40,189 bases of DNA from an uncultured Acidimicrobiaceae bacterium (GTDB taxonomy: Bacteria; Actinomycetota; Acidimicrobiia; Spongiisociales; UBA5794): positions 1 through 40,189 of the forward strand of contig CAMYMC010000047.1 in NCBI GenBank assembly GCA_947259365.1, in the 5' to 3' direction. The position numbers and the translations under genes were made by a program. The notes below the pieces were generated by a model. It was not told where the DNA came from and searched no databases. It was given only the letters and a program-made list of their open reading frames with translations. Of this stretch, positions 14,873 through 24,332 are shown piece after piece. Within the stretch, counting starts at the first letter, position 1. Every line of letters begins with the position of its first letter.

Positions 14873-15676
14873 TCAGACCGCGGCCGGCCCGAGCACGAAC
14901 GCCCCGTACCCGACCACGCTCCGCTGGTCTCCGGCGGTGTCCCCGGAGTTGCGCAGATCGAGCAGCCGGCACCCCCAGCCCCTCCGCTGGGCGACGACGA
15001 GGGCCGCCTGCACCGCGGTCCTGCCGCACGCATCCCCGCCGCCGATGTCGTCGATGCGGAGGTCGACGATGGCGCCTGCGGTCGCCTCGTCCCGGGCCCG
15101 GGCCATCGCGTAGTCGAGGTAGTGGGAGAGGTCGGAGCTGACGATCCCGAAGACGCCGCGCTCGCCGAGGAGGACATCGAGCACGTCGGCGACGACGCCG
15201 GCGGCGACGCCGCCGGTCGCCAGCGGGAGACAACCGAAGGACCCGAGCACGGCCTGGAGGAACGGCAGCTGCACTTCGAGGCTGTGTTCACGGCCGTGGG
15301 CCGTCGTGTCCGGCAAGACGACGGGGTGGTCCTCGGCGGCGGCCCGCAGGCCCTCGTCCACCGGCACGAGCCCCAGCGGCGTCTGCATCGACTCCGCTCC
15401 CGGCGTCGCGATGCCGTCGAAGCGGACGAAGTGCGACGGCCCGACGACGACGACCCGCTCCGGTCTGGGGACGAGCTCGTGGATGAGCCGGTACGCCGTC
15501 GCCGCGATCGGCCCCGAGTACACGTAGCCGGCATGGGGGACGATCGCCATCGCCGGGTCGACGTCGATCTCGGGGACCGCAGCGGCGTCGAGCAACCCCT
15601 CGACCATGCCGCGCAGCGTCGCGGTGTCGGCCGGGTAGAAGGCGCCGGCCACGGCCGGCGGCCGCACGGGCTCCAT
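14873..15676 (-). CDS. amrB: AmmeMemoRadiSam system protein B (MEMO1 family)
   Basis: A 267-residue protein beginning EPVRPPAVAGAFYPAD, the standard MEMO1 start. It carries the metal/active-site-like blocks IVPHAGYVYSGPIAA, VVGPSHFVRF, REHSLEVQLPFL and VSSDLSHYLDY. The fold resembles class III dioxygenases. The eukaryotic relative MEMO1 binds metal; the bacterial function is unknown. Its position next to two radical SAM genes is the defining context of the AmmeMemoRadiSam group. Gene order here (two radical SAM on one strand, MEMO on the other) is convergent rather than a single operon. Confidence 0.93.
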   Translation of the reverse strand: MEPVRPPAVAGAFYPADTATLRGMVEGLLDAAAVPEIDVDPAMAIVPHAGYVYSGPIAATAYRLIHELVPRPERVVVVGPSHFVRFDGIATPGAESMQTPLGLVPVDEGLRAAAEDHPVVLPDTTAHGREHSLEVQLPFLQAVLGSFGCLPLATGGVAAGVVADVLDVLLGERGVFGIVSSDLSHYLDYAMARARDEATAGAIVDLRIDDIGGGDACGRTAVQAALVVAQRRGWGCRLLDLRNSGDTAGDQRSVVGYGAFVLGPAAV

Positions 15677-15714
15677 GGGTGAATGCTATCGGCCGGTGTC
15701 GGCCGCCGCCCGGC

Positions 15715-16980
15715 TCAGTCGCCGAGGCTGCGGTGCACGTGCACGGTGAGATCGCCGAGCAGGTTCGTGTAGCTGCCGTACTCGTTGTCGTACCAGCCGA
15801 ACACCTTGGCGTGGGTGACGGGGACGTCGAGGACGGCGGACGGGAGCGCATCGACGATCGCCGGCTCGATCCCCGGCAGCGAGGACAAGTCGACGTTGAC
15901 GAACCCGGTGCGGGTGTGAGTCTCGACGCCCTCGATGACGACGGCAGCGCGCATACCCGACAGGTCGGCCGGCACGTTCTGCTCCTCGCTGTAGACCATG
16001 TGGCCCGCCTGGGCGCCGCCGGCGGCGTCCGCGTAGATCCGGTTGATGACCTCGCGGGTCACGGTGCTCGTCTCGTCGGGACGGATGGCGCTCTGGAACG
16101 TGATGTTGAGGATGGCGAGAGACTCAGTGGGGACAGGGACGCGCACCGAGTCGGCCATGAACCCGACCTGCCCGATCTCCGGCATCACGAGCTCGAGCGC
16201 CGCGGCCGCGTTCGTGGAGGTGAGAATGATGCTGTTGAGGGCGCTGCGGGTCTTGCGGAGGTCTCCGGACCCGGCGGCGGGAAGGGCGTCGAGCACCCGC
16301 TGGCTGTTCGTCGCCGCATGCACGGTGCTCATCGAGGCGGTCATCACCGTCGAGGCCCCGAGCGTGTCGAGCAGCGGCTTGAGCATGTGTGCCACCGCCG
16401 TCGTCGTGCACGACGCCGCCGAGACGAGGTGATGGCGCATCGGGTCGAGCGCATCGTGGTTGATGCCGTAGATGAGCGTCACCGCGTCGTCGGGGATCCG
16501 GGCACCGGCGTCCTTGACCTTGAAGGCGGCGCTGTTGATGACCTTCTCGGCGCCGGCGGCGAGGTGGCCCCGCAGCGCTCCCGACGGGAGATCGGCGGGC
16601 CGGGCCGGGTCGTTGAAGGCGCCGGTGGCGTCGACGACGACCCGGACGCCGTGACGCTTCCAGTCGATGTCGTGCGGGTTGCGCGACTCCTGGAGGACGG
16701 TGACCGGCACCCCGGCGACGTCGAGGAGCCCGGCATCGCGGTCGACGATCCGCACGCACGGCTCGGCGCCGACCCCGAAGAGGAACCGGTGCATCGCGCC
16801 GTACGTCGAGTCCTTCTCGATGGCGCCGCACACCGCTTCGAGGCCGCGGCCCACCTCGCGACCGACGTTGACCACGAGGGCGGGGAAGTGCCTGCGCGCC
16901 ACGTGGTGCCAGACGGTCAGCTTGCCGATCCGGCCGAGACCGTTGATCCCGAGGGCGTCTTCGCTGGGCTTCTGGCTCAT
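15715..16980 (-). CDS. gap: Long-form glyceraldehyde-3-phosphate dehydrogenase (GapB-like)
   Basis: A 421-residue dehydrogenase, about 85 residues longer than glycolytic GAPDH. The NAD(P)-binding start is GINGLGRIGK. The catalytic Cys lies in SAASCTTTAVAHMLK, where most GAPDHs have SCTTNC. The catalytic His is in STVHAATNSQR. The C-terminal signature WYDNEYGSYTN is intact. Added length between strands (HHVARRHFPALVVNVGRE, residues 26-43) resembles the long GapB/GapX type known in Corynebacterium, which works in gluconeogenesis; cofactor choice cannot be read with certainty. Its ATG overlaps the stop of the dikinase-like gene by four bases. Together the two may act at the lower glycolysis/gluconeogenesis node, which is inference. 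Confidence 0.85.
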   Translation of the reverse strand: MSQKPSEDALGINGLGRIGKLTVWHHVARRHFPALVVNVGREVGRGLEAVCGAIEKDSTYGAMHRFLFGVGAEPCVRIVDRDAGLLDVAGVPVTVLQESRNPHDIDWKRHGVRVVVDATGAFNDPARPADLPSGALRGHLAAGAEKVINSAAFKVKDAGARIPDDAVTLIYGINHDALDPMRHHLVSAASCTTTAVAHMLKPLLDTLGASTVMTASMSTVHAATNSQRVLDALPAAGSGDLRKTRSALNSIILTSTNAAAALELVMPEIGQVGFMADSVRVPVPTESLAILNITFQSAIRPDETSTVTREVINRIYADAAGGAQAGHMVYSEEQNVPADLSGMRAAVVIEGVETHTRTGFVNVDLSSLPGIEPAIVDALPSAVLDVPVTHAKVFGWYDNEYGSYTNLLGDLTVHVHRSLGD

Positions 16981-19900
16981 GCGCTCACCCCGATTCTGGC
17001 CGCCGCTTTGGCGGATTGCCGGGTTTGTTCGACCTCGTGCCGACCCAGGTACACAGAGCCGTCGATGCCGCTGATCGACACGAGGTCCCCCGGAGCCAGC
17101 GGACGCCCCGCGATCTCGATCGTGCCCTCACCCTCGAAGACCCGCAGCTCCCGGCACCCGACGACGCACGTCTTGCCCAACCGCTTGGCGACGACGGCGG
17201 CATGGCTCGTCGCCCCGCCGATGGCGGTGAGGAGCGCGTCGGCCTGGAGCAGGAGGTGGATGTCGTCCGGCACGGTGTCCGGGCGGACGAGGAGGATCGG
17301 GTCGGTGGGATGCTGGACGCGAAGCCGGATGATGTCCTCCTCGTTACGAGCAACGCGGCAGCTCATCGCGCCGCCGCCGACGCCGATGCCCGACGCCAGC
17401 CGCGACCGGCGCAGCACTTCGCTGGGCACGAACGCCGGCGGGGCCGCCGGTGCGTCCGCAACGGCCTCCCGTGACTGCAGGATGTAGAGGTCTTCGGGCC
17501 GCTCGCTCTCGAACGTGAACTCGACCTCCTGATGCGGCCACCCGTGCTCCTCGATGAGCATCCGGCTCGCCCGCACGAGCGCGGCGTAGATCTCAGGAAA
17601 GCTCGACTCGAGCGAGATCGCGGGTTCGTCTCCGCCCGAGGGACGCTGCCGGCTCGAGATCGGGAACGTCTCGGTGAGTCCGCTCACGACGTCGTCGCCC
17701 TGGCCCTGGATGACGAAGTCGCCGAACAGGTCGAACGCGTTCGGGTCTCGCCGAGGGTGATACGTGAGGAGCACACCCGTTCCCGATGCCGAGTCGAGGT
17801 TGCCGTACACCATGTTCTGGACGATGACCGCCGTCCCCCAGCCCTCGGCGATCATCATCTCCGCCCTGTAGAGGCGCGCCATCGCGGAATCCCACGAGCC
17901 GAGGGCGAGCTCGATACAACGGATGAGCTGCTCGAACGGCTCATCGATGATCACGATGCCGTGATCGGCGATGAGGGCGCGATACTCACCGGCCACCCCC
18001 CGCATCTGCTCCGGTGACAGCAGGGCCTTCTTGGCCACGGAGAACCGTTGCTTGGCCGCGGAGATGAGGGCGTCGAAGAGGTCACGGTCGATGCCCTGGC
18101 TCATCCCCCAGAACTGGAGGAACCGCCGGTATGCGTCCCACGCCCCCCAGGCACTTCCCCGTGACGCCCCGAGCCCCTCGGCGATCTCCGGGTTGATGCC
18201 GACGTCGAGGAAGGAGTCGAGCATCCCCGGCATGCTGATCGGAGCCCCGCCCCGCACCGAGAGGAGGAGCGGATCGGCCCGGTCGCCGAAGCGCGACCCC
18301 GACGCGTGTTCGAGGACGCGAAGCTCCCGCTGGACGAGATCGACGACGGAGCCGGGGAGGCGCGCCGCCGCCCCCTCGCCGGCCGGACGCCTCCGGGACA
18401 GGGCGGTCGGCAGGATGTAGCCGTCGGGGATCGGGAGCCGGTACCGGGCGAGCCGGGTCAGCATGAAGCCTTTGTTGCCGAGATGGAGGGCCCCGGCGCC
18501 ATCGTCGCCGCCGTGAATGCGCACGACGTCGATCGCCCGAGCAGTCGCCGCCCGCCGGCCACCGTGCCAGTCGAGGCCCGGGTCGCCCACGGCGTGGAGG
18601 ACGGCGCCGGCGAGGCCGTCGATACGGGGCAGCGCCGTGCTCTCGGCGATGACGCTGCGCAGGAACGTCTCGCAGGCCTTCATGACCGCCTCGTCCGCCG
18701 ACCCGTCGCCCGCTTGTAGCTCGCCCCTTGCCAGCATCTGCGGCCCGAGAGCCTCGAAGAGGTCGCCGTACACGTCGAGCACCCGGGTGCGGACGACCTC
18801 CTGGACGCTCTGAGAGATGGCGCGGAAGATGTCGGCGAACTCGTCGCGGGAGACGTCGCCGAGAGCGAGAGCATCGTCGAGCATCGACAGCGCCAGCGCC
18901 AGGCCCTGGGACCCGTATCCCTCGACGTCGAGCACCCGCTCCAGGACCCGGAGCCACCGCCCCACTCGCCGCAGTGTGCCGTCATCGAGCTTCACGACCG
19001 GCGCGGCGGCGACGATGCGGTCGAAGAGGGCCCCGGCGAGCGACTCGATGCGGAACGAGAGGCCCATGGCCTCGAGCCTCGCCTCGCGATACCGCCCGTA
19101 CATGCTGGGGATGCCGGTGCCGATGTGACGCTTGCGATAGATGTCCTCGACCGCGTCGGCGGGACCGGGTTCGAGCACGATCTCCCGCAGGTCTTCGAGC
19201 ATCGCCACCAGGGAGTCGAGCGCCGGTTCGTGGCGGCCGGCGACGAGGTCGGCCTGGAGTGCGTCGATGCGGGCCGGATCGAACTGCATGACCCCGCGCA
19301 GCCGCTCGACGAGGTCGGCATGGTCGAGGGAGTACTTCCTGGCGAGCTCGAAGCGCAACCGGAAGAGGAGGCCGGCCTTTTCACGGTCGATGGGGTCCTC
19401 ACCGTCGAGCTCGTCGAGCGCCCGCTCCACGTCGGTCATCGGCACCTCGAAGAGGTCCTCGAGGCGGAGCCCGGTCGTGAGCCGCCGGAACACCCGGTGC
19501 AGCCCGGCGTAGTCCTCGATGACGACGTGACTGTGGAGCTCCTCCGGCAGGTAGCGGCGCAGCGAGGCCCCGTCGCCGGTGGTCCAAAAGCGCGCCACCT
19601 CCTCGACGACGGTGATGAGAACCGGGTTGGATTCGACGTGGCTCTGCTTGCGGAGGAAGTGGCAGATCGGGTCCTTCCTCCCGGTGATCTCGTCGATGCG
19701 GGTCGACACGTCGCGCAGCTCGCCCTCGGCGCCGATGTCGCTGAAGTACACCGGGAGGCGGCGGAGGAGATGACGCACCTGGTGGCACACCGGACCGATG
19801 TCGGCGGCGAGCAGCTCCGAGACGTCCTTCTGGAAGAGATCGGTGTCGGCGACGAACACGCCCCCCACGTCGATGTGAATGACGAGCGCGGCCAGCAGAC

Positions 19901-21116
19901 GGCGGGCTGCGGCCGGGCCGGTGCTGATGATTCCCAGGTGAGCGCGCAGGTTCCGCAGGTGATTGGGGTTGACCCGGACCGCCCACTCGTCGGTGAACCC
20001 GGAGAAGTCGGGCCGCTGGAACTCGAGCGTGAGGATCTCGTCGATCACGAGGTCCACCCATTCCGGCCGACCGCCTTCGAGCACGGCGACACCGATCCGA
20101 CGGACGAGGTCCAGCGCACCGGCCCCGTATCCGGACCCGCCGGCGCGCAGCGTCGCGAACACCTCGCCAACGAAACGGTCGAACTGCTCACGGTCGGCCC
20201 CGGCAACGAGGCTTCGGCAGGACCGGGCGAGCGTCCACAGCGCCCGCTCGTGGACCTCAGCGAGCAGCTCCTCACCGAGGACGCGACACAGCCAACGCGC
20301 CCGATCGTCGACGGCGCCGTCGAGGGCATCGGCCGCCTCGAGGTAGGCACGGGTGATCGTCGCGTGATCGGGGAGCGCCAGCAGCTCTGCGGCCGGCACG
20401 CCGTCGCCTGCGGCGCGGAGCCGGGTGAGGTGGGCCTCGAGAGACCGGTGGGAGACGGCGGCGATCGGGGCGGGAAGCGTCCCGTCACCGGCCGACGGCG
20501 GGCGGAGCCGGCGGAACCACGCCGCGGGGTCTTCGCGTTCGAGCCACATCGCGTACACCCGGTCGAGGGCGAGGCGGACGAGAGCACCGGCACGGCCGGC
20601 GGCGGGTGTGGAGGGCTGAGCGGCGTCGAGCGCGCCGAGAACCCGCTTCAGTCTGGCCGAAGCCGTCGCCGCCAGCTCCGCGGAAGCGGCGATCATCGAC
20701 TCGATGCGGCTCAGGGAATCGTCGACGGCACCCAGGTTGCGCTCGAGACGGTCGCCCGACTGGGTCACGACCTTCTCGAGGAACGCCACCCAGAGGCGCA
20801 TCGCGTCGGCGCGGAGGACCTCCGGCGTCGCCTCTTCGACGGTCTTGGCGTACAGCTCTCCGTAGACAGCGAGGCCTTCCGGCCCGCGCTCGTGGGCGTT
20901 GTAGTGATACAGGTCGCCCATGGCCCGGCGATGCAGCTCGGGCACGGTGTCGGCCCAACCCACGTACTCGTGGTGGATCTCGCGAAGGAGCCGCTCGGTG
21001 TCGTTGCGGACGCCGTAGAGCGGCGACGTGATCTCGAGGAGCACCTCGTGCTCCGGCGGAACCGCCACCTCGACGGCGGTTCGCTCGAGGTTCGCTCGCA
21101 GCGCCTCTGTGTGCAT
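16977..21116 (-). CDS. Pyruvate phosphate dikinase-like protein without the PEP-binding barrel
   Basis: A 1379-residue protein. Residues 1 to about 860 are mostly helical and match no family I recognise. From about 878 (GNKGFMLTRLARYRLPIPDGYILP) runs an ATP-grasp nucleotide-binding domain of the PPDK/PEP-synthase type, with SVRGGAPISMPGMLDSFLDVGIN and a later EVEFTFESERPEDLYILQSR. The swivelling phosphohistidine domain closes the protein, with the phosphorylated His in GGATSHAAVVAK (about H1305). The usual C-terminal TIM barrel that binds PEP/pyruvate is absent; only about 74 residues follow the His. The phosphate acceptor must therefore be bound by the N-terminal region or another protein. 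It is translationally coupled to the GAPDH downstream. An ATG at 21116 has CGAAGGGAACG just upstream. Confidence 0.85.
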   Translation of the reverse strand: MHTEALRANLERTAVEVAVPPEHEVLLEITSPLYGVRNDTERLLREIHHEYVGWADTVPELHRRAMGDLYHYNAHERGPEGLAVYGELYAKTVEEATPEVLRADAMRLWVAFLEKVVTQSGDRLERNLGAVDDSLSRIESMIAASAELAATASARLKRVLGALDAAQPSTPAAGRAGALVRLALDRVYAMWLEREDPAAWFRRLRPPSAGDGTLPAPIAAVSHRSLEAHLTRLRAAGDGVPAAELLALPDHATITRAYLEAADALDGAVDDRARWLCRVLGEELLAEVHERALWTLARSCRSLVAGADREQFDRFVGEVFATLRAGGSGYGAGALDLVRRIGVAVLEGGRPEWVDLVIDEILTLEFQRPDFSGFTDEWAVRVNPNHLRNLRAHLGIISTGPAAARRLLAALVIHIDVGGVFVADTDLFQKDVSELLAADIGPVCHQVRHLLRRLPVYFSDIGAEGELRDVSTRIDEITGRKDPICHFLRKQSHVESNPVLITVVEEVARFWTTGDGASLRRYLPEELHSHVVIEDYAGLHRVFRRLTTGLRLEDLFEVPMTDVERALDELDGEDPIDREKAGLLFRLRFELARKYSLDHADLVERLRGVMQFDPARIDALQADLVAGRHEPALDSLVAMLEDLREIVLEPGPADAVEDIYRKRHIGTGIPSMYGRYREARLEAMGLSFRIESLAGALFDRIVAAAPVVKLDDGTLRRVGRWLRVLERVLDVEGYGSQGLALALSMLDDALALGDVSRDEFADIFRAISQSVQEVVRTRVLDVYGDLFEALGPQMLARGELQAGDGSADEAVMKACETFLRSVIAESTALPRIDGLAGAVLHAVGDPGLDWHGGRRAATARAIDVVRIHGGDDGAGALHLGNKGFMLTRLARYRLPIPDGYILPTALSRRRPAGEGAAARLPGSVVDLVQRELRVLEHASGSRFGDRADPLLLSVRGGAPISMPGMLDSFLDVGINPEIAEGLGASRGSAWGAWDAYRRFLQFWGMSQGIDRDLFDALISAAKQRFSVAKKALLSPEQMRGVAGEYRALIADHGIVIIDEPFEQLIRCIELALGSWDSAMARLYRAEMMIAEGWGTAVIVQNMVYGNLDSASGTGVLLTYHPRRDPNAFDLFGDFVIQGQGDDVVSGLTETFPISSRQRPSGGDEPAISLESSFPEIYAALVRASRMLIEEHGWPHQEVEFTFESERPEDLYILQSREAVADAPAAPPAFVPSEVLRRSRLASGIGVGGGAMSCRVARNEEDIIRLRVQHPTDPILLVRPDTVPDDIHLLLQADALLTAIGGATSHAAVVAKRLGKTCVVGCRELRVFEGEGTIEIAGRPLAPGDLVSISGIDGSVYLGRHEVEQTRQSAKAAARIGVSA

Positions 21117-21244
21117 CGTTCCCTTCGGGCGGCGACCGCAACCGCCACGGCCCCACGGCCGGTCCCGCCGTCATGGTACGCCGGGAACCCGAAGGGGGGT
21201 GGCGTGGGGAACCAGCGTGGACTGGGACCGCAGCCCGTTCTTCC

Positions 21245-21970
21245 TCAGGCGAGGTCGTCGAGGTAGAGCGGCAGCATCTCTCGCCATGTCGGCCAGTCGT
21301 GGTCGTGACGCTCCGACCAGACGTCGACACGGTTCGGCACTCCCCGGCTCCCGAGGGCGTGCGCCATCGCCCAGGTCTCCCCGGGGTCCTCCCATCTGCC
21401 CCGCCCGGTCGCCAAGACCACGAAGCGGGTCCGCAGCAGGTCCAGCCGCTCGTCCTCGGGGTGGCCGGACAGCCAGTGGATCGGGGACGAGTAGAAGAAG
21501 TCGTCGCTCCAGTGCCCCTGGAGCCACGTCGAGAGGTCGTAGGTCCCGCTCATCCCGATCGCGATGCGGAACGCATCGGGGTGGCGGCACAGCGATGCCA
21601 CTGCATTGAAGGCGCCGATCGAGGCGCCGCAGACCACGATCTCGATCCCCTCACTGCGGCAGTCGGCCCTGATCGCAGGAGCGACCTCCTCGAAGACGGC
21701 GGAGTCGAAGCGGTTCTGCAGCCACATCGAGTGGCGGGGATCTCCCCCTTCGATCCAGGACCGACCGGCGATCGAGTCGAGCGAATAGAGCTTGATCCGC
21801 CCGGCGGAGAGCAGCCCGTCGAGCGCACCGACGATCCCGAAGCGCTCGATCTCCTCGGCGTCCCCACCCGCTGTCGGGAAGACGAGCACGGGCGCACCGA
21901 CCTCGCCCCAGCGCACCAGCCGCATCCTGTGTTCGGTACGGGCCGAGTGCCACTCCTCGACGGCCTTCAC
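21245..21970 (-). CDS. Alpha/beta-hydrolase esterase, last gene of the ATP-grasp operon
   Basis: A 241-residue protein read from a GTG at 21970 that overlaps the upstream stop (GTGA). It is an esterase-D-like alpha/beta hydrolase. The oxyanion strand is PVLVFPTAGGDAEE, and the nucleophile Ser lies in VVCGASIGAFNAVA (G-x-S-x-G). The probable acid and His are near the end (RTRFVVLATGRG and HDHDWPTWREMLPLYL). The ending HDWPTWR closely parallels HDWHTWRDLLG of the esterase at 23220-24332, so the operon encodes two related hydrolases flanking an ATP-grasp ligase. There is no signal peptide, so it should act in the cytoplasm. The substrate is unknown. Confidence 0.85.
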   Translation of the reverse strand: MKAVEEWHSARTEHRMRLVRWGEVGAPVLVFPTAGGDAEEIERFGIVGALDGLLSAGRIKLYSLDSIAGRSWIEGGDPRHSMWLQNRFDSAVFEEVAPAIRADCRSEGIEIVVCGASIGAFNAVASLCRHPDAFRIAIGMSGTYDLSTWLQGHWSDDFFYSSPIHWLSGHPEDERLDLLRTRFVVLATGRGRWEDPGETWAMAHALGSRGVPNRVDVWSERHDHDWPTWREMLPLYLDDLA

Positions 21971-23217
21971 GAGCCGCTCCCCAGCCTGTCGGCTTCCGTC
22001 CGGCGCCAGAACTCGATGAGGCCGAAGAAGTGATCGGTGAACTCGTCGACCTCGTGCTCGGGGAACGTCGCGGCGACCTTGTTGCGAACGATGCCGCGGG
22101 CCCGGTCGGTGGCGAAGTACTCGTATGCCGCCTCGTCGAGTCCGGCGAGGTGCTCGTCGCAGAACTCGGTGAAGCGGTCGGCGTCGAATCGGCGCCGGGC
22201 GATCTCGCCGTAGGCGGCGAGCTTGTCCCGATACGCCATGTCCGAGTCGGCGACGGCGAAGAACTCGCCCCACTCGGGGTTGAGCCGCATCGGCCGTCTC
22301 GTGACGGCGCAGAACAGCGACCACCGGATCTTCGCCTTCACCAGCCAGGGGATGTGATAGTGCAGCGACGTCACCTGCGAGTCGGGGCAGGCGTTGGCGA
22401 AGTCGATGGGGTGAAAGACGCCGTCGCGCCGGATCGTCTCGCACGAGTTGAAATCCCATCCGAAGAAGGCGTTGATCGTGAGGACCATGTCCTCGAGCAG
22501 GCGCAACTCGTCGTCGTCGACGAAACCGAACTCCACCTTGTAGCGATCGTGGAGGGCGGCGTCCGGGTCGTAGCGAATGACGTTCACCTGCGGGCCGACC
22601 CCGAGCGTCCGGAGGAACAGGTCGTACGGTTCCACCGCCTTCTGCAGGTTCATGAGGCTGGTCCCCGACTCGTCGTAGGCGCGCTGCAGCTCGTCGGCGC
22701 CGTCGACCCGCGACACCCCGACCCACCCGCCCCCCTCGTAGGGCTTCAAGAACGCGGGGTAGCCGACGGCGTCCCCGACCGCGCTCAGATCGAACATCCG
22801 GGCGTAGGTGGCGAGCGTGACGTCGAGGTCCGGTGCCTGCTCGTAGCCCTTCGGCGGGAGCATCCACGTCTCGGGGACCGGCATCCCGAGCCGCATCATC
22901 GCGACGTAGGACGTGTGCTTCTCCATGGACTGGAGGGTGAACGGGTTGTTGAGCACGTACGTCCCGTCCAGGATGATGGCCTTCTTGATCCATTCCCGGC
23001 TCGTGTGGTACCAGTGGGTGAGCCGGTCGAGCACCACGTCGTAGGCCACCGGCGCCTGCAGCGCGAAGGGCTCGATCGTGATCCGCTCGATGTCGACACT
23101 CACCCGCTCCCCTCCGACGGAGAACGTCGGGTTCAGCGCGGCGATGATGTCCTCGTAGAACGCCGGCCAGCACAGGTCGGCACCGAGGGACAACCCGATG
23201 CGGCGAACGGTCGCCAT
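21967..23217 (-). CDS. ATP-grasp ligase-like protein of unknown product
   Basis: A 416-residue soluble protein; AAGGAGG lies nine bases before the ATG at 23217. The middle reads as an ATP-grasp fold: a conserved NNPFTLQSMEKHTSY segment, VGYPAFLKPYEGGGWVGVSRV for the nucleotide-binding lysine and glycine-rich loop, and FFGWDFNSCETIRRDGVFHPIDFANACPD for the metal-binding acidic/Asn part. This resembles RimK/glutathione-synthetase-type ligases, which join a carboxylate to an amine or thiol through an acyl phosphate. It sits between two esterases with 4-base or smaller spacing. A role in making or trimming a small peptide or ester is inference. Confidence 0.82.
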   Translation of the reverse strand: MATVRRIGLSLGADLCWPAFYEDIIAALNPTFSVGGERVSVDIERITIEPFALQAPVAYDVVLDRLTHWYHTSREWIKKAIILDGTYVLNNPFTLQSMEKHTSYVAMMRLGMPVPETWMLPPKGYEQAPDLDVTLATYARMFDLSAVGDAVGYPAFLKPYEGGGWVGVSRVDGADELQRAYDESGTSLMNLQKAVEPYDLFLRTLGVGPQVNVIRYDPDAALHDRYKVEFGFVDDDELRLLEDMVLTINAFFGWDFNSCETIRRDGVFHPIDFANACPDSQVTSLHYHIPWLVKAKIRWSLFCAVTRRPMRLNPEWGEFFAVADSDMAYRDKLAAYGEIARRRFDADRFTEFCDEHLAGLDEAAYEYFATDRARGIVRNKVAATFPEHEVDEFTDHFFGLIEFWRRTEADRLGSGS

Positions 23218-23219
23218 CG

Positions 23220-24332
23220 CTACGCCTCCTTCTTCCCGACAACGTGGACGAGGGCCGAGCCCAGCAGGTCGCGCCACGTGTGCCAGTCGTGGCCGGCGGC
23301 GATGTCCGCGTAGCCGACATCGACGTCGCGCCCGGCGAGGAGTTCCGCAATCACCTGCGCCTCGTTGACGAGGCCGTCGAAGCGCCCGCACGAGACGTGG
23401 ACCCGGGGCGGGAGCGGTCGGGGCTCCGCGGTGAAGCGGCGCAGGAAGCGCGCCACGGGGGCGAACACCGGCCCGCGCCGGAATGGCCCTCCCAGCTCGG
23501 CGACGAACGATCCTGCCTGCAGCACCAGGCCGGCGAAGACGTCCGGGTACGCCCACGCCGTGTGGAGAGCGGCGACCCCACCCAGGCTGGCTCCGATCGC
23601 CACGATCCGGTCTGCGGCGATGCCGGAGCGCGCCAGGGGCAAGACCTCATCGACGACGTGGGCGGCGTGGGCCGCGCTCGCCCGGTACTCGGCGAACCGA
23701 TCCCCGGGGTCGGTCAGCACTGCCGCCACCGGGGGGATGTCGCCTGTCGCGATGAGGTTGTCGAGCACGTTCGTCAGCCCGGCGAAGTGGAGGTAGTCGC
23801 TCCCGTCGTGGACAACGAGCAGCGCCGCCACCCGGCCGCCGGCCGGGCGGTAGATGTGCAGCGATCGCTCCTCGCCGTAGACCTCGGAGTCGAAGTCGTG
23901 CCGGGTCACGGATCCCCGGGCCACCGCCGGGCGACGATGCACCCACTGTGGCGCCCGGTAGCCGGCCCCGAGCAGCTCTGAGTTGAAGCCCCACGGGTTG
24001 GGAGCGCGGACGGGGTTGAACCGGTCGAGGGTCAGGCGCCGCCTCCCGCGCCGACGGATCGCCAGCTTGTACTCGATCCGGGCATCCGCGGGGAACTCGA
24101 AGGAGGTCGCCCAGAGATCGGTGCCGTCCATCCGGCTGAAGGCCGGGATCGGCGGGAAGATGTCCAGCCAGTGCCGGACGGCGACCCCGTCGGCGACGCC
24201 GACATGGATCAACGTCACGGTGACATCGAAACGCAGCGGGGTCCCGCCGTGTCCGGCGACGGCCTCGAGCACCGCCGCCCGACCGGTTCGGGCGGCGGCG
24301 ACGACGTCGTCGGGGAGGGTGACGGGGGTCAT
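23220..24332 (-). CDS. Fes-like esterase with N-terminal beta domain
   Basis: A 370-residue protein and first gene of a three-gene operon. Residues about 30-130 resemble the early-set beta domain of enterochelin esterases (FPADARIEYKLAIRRRG, DRFNPVRAPNPWGFNSE). The C-terminal alpha/beta hydrolase follows: VAALLVVHDGSDYLHF, the nucleophile Ser in AIGASLGGVAALHTA, and the likely His in AGHDWHTWRDLLG. Fes-type enzymes cleave ester bonds in siderophores; no siderophore genes are visible, so iron use is not implied. There is no export signal. The stop lies two bases before the ATP-grasp ATG. Confidence 0.85.
   Translation of the reverse strand: MTPVTLPDDVVAAARTGRAAVLEAVAGHGGTPLRFDVTVTLIHVGVADGVAVRHWLDIFPPIPAFSRMDGTDLWATSFEFPADARIEYKLAIRRRGRRRLTLDRFNPVRAPNPWGFNSELLGAGYRAPQWVHRRPAVARGSVTRHDFDSEVYGEERSLHIYRPAGGRVAALLVVHDGSDYLHFAGLTNVLDNLIATGDIPPVAAVLTDPGDRFAEYRASAAHAAHVVDEVLPLARSGIAADRIVAIGASLGGVAALHTAWAYPDVFAGLVLQAGSFVAELGGPFRRGPVFAPVARFLRRFTAEPRPLPPRVHVSCGRFDGLVNEAQVIAELLAGRDVDVGYADIAAGHDWHTWRDLLGSALVHVVGKKEA

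Noticed and set aside
19125..21266. Long open frames antisense to the dikinase-like gene and to the sensor kinase (3740-5893, plus strand)
   Set aside because: They arise from the high GC content, have low-complexity Arg/Glu/His-rich products and match no family; the opposite-strand genes have clear motifs.
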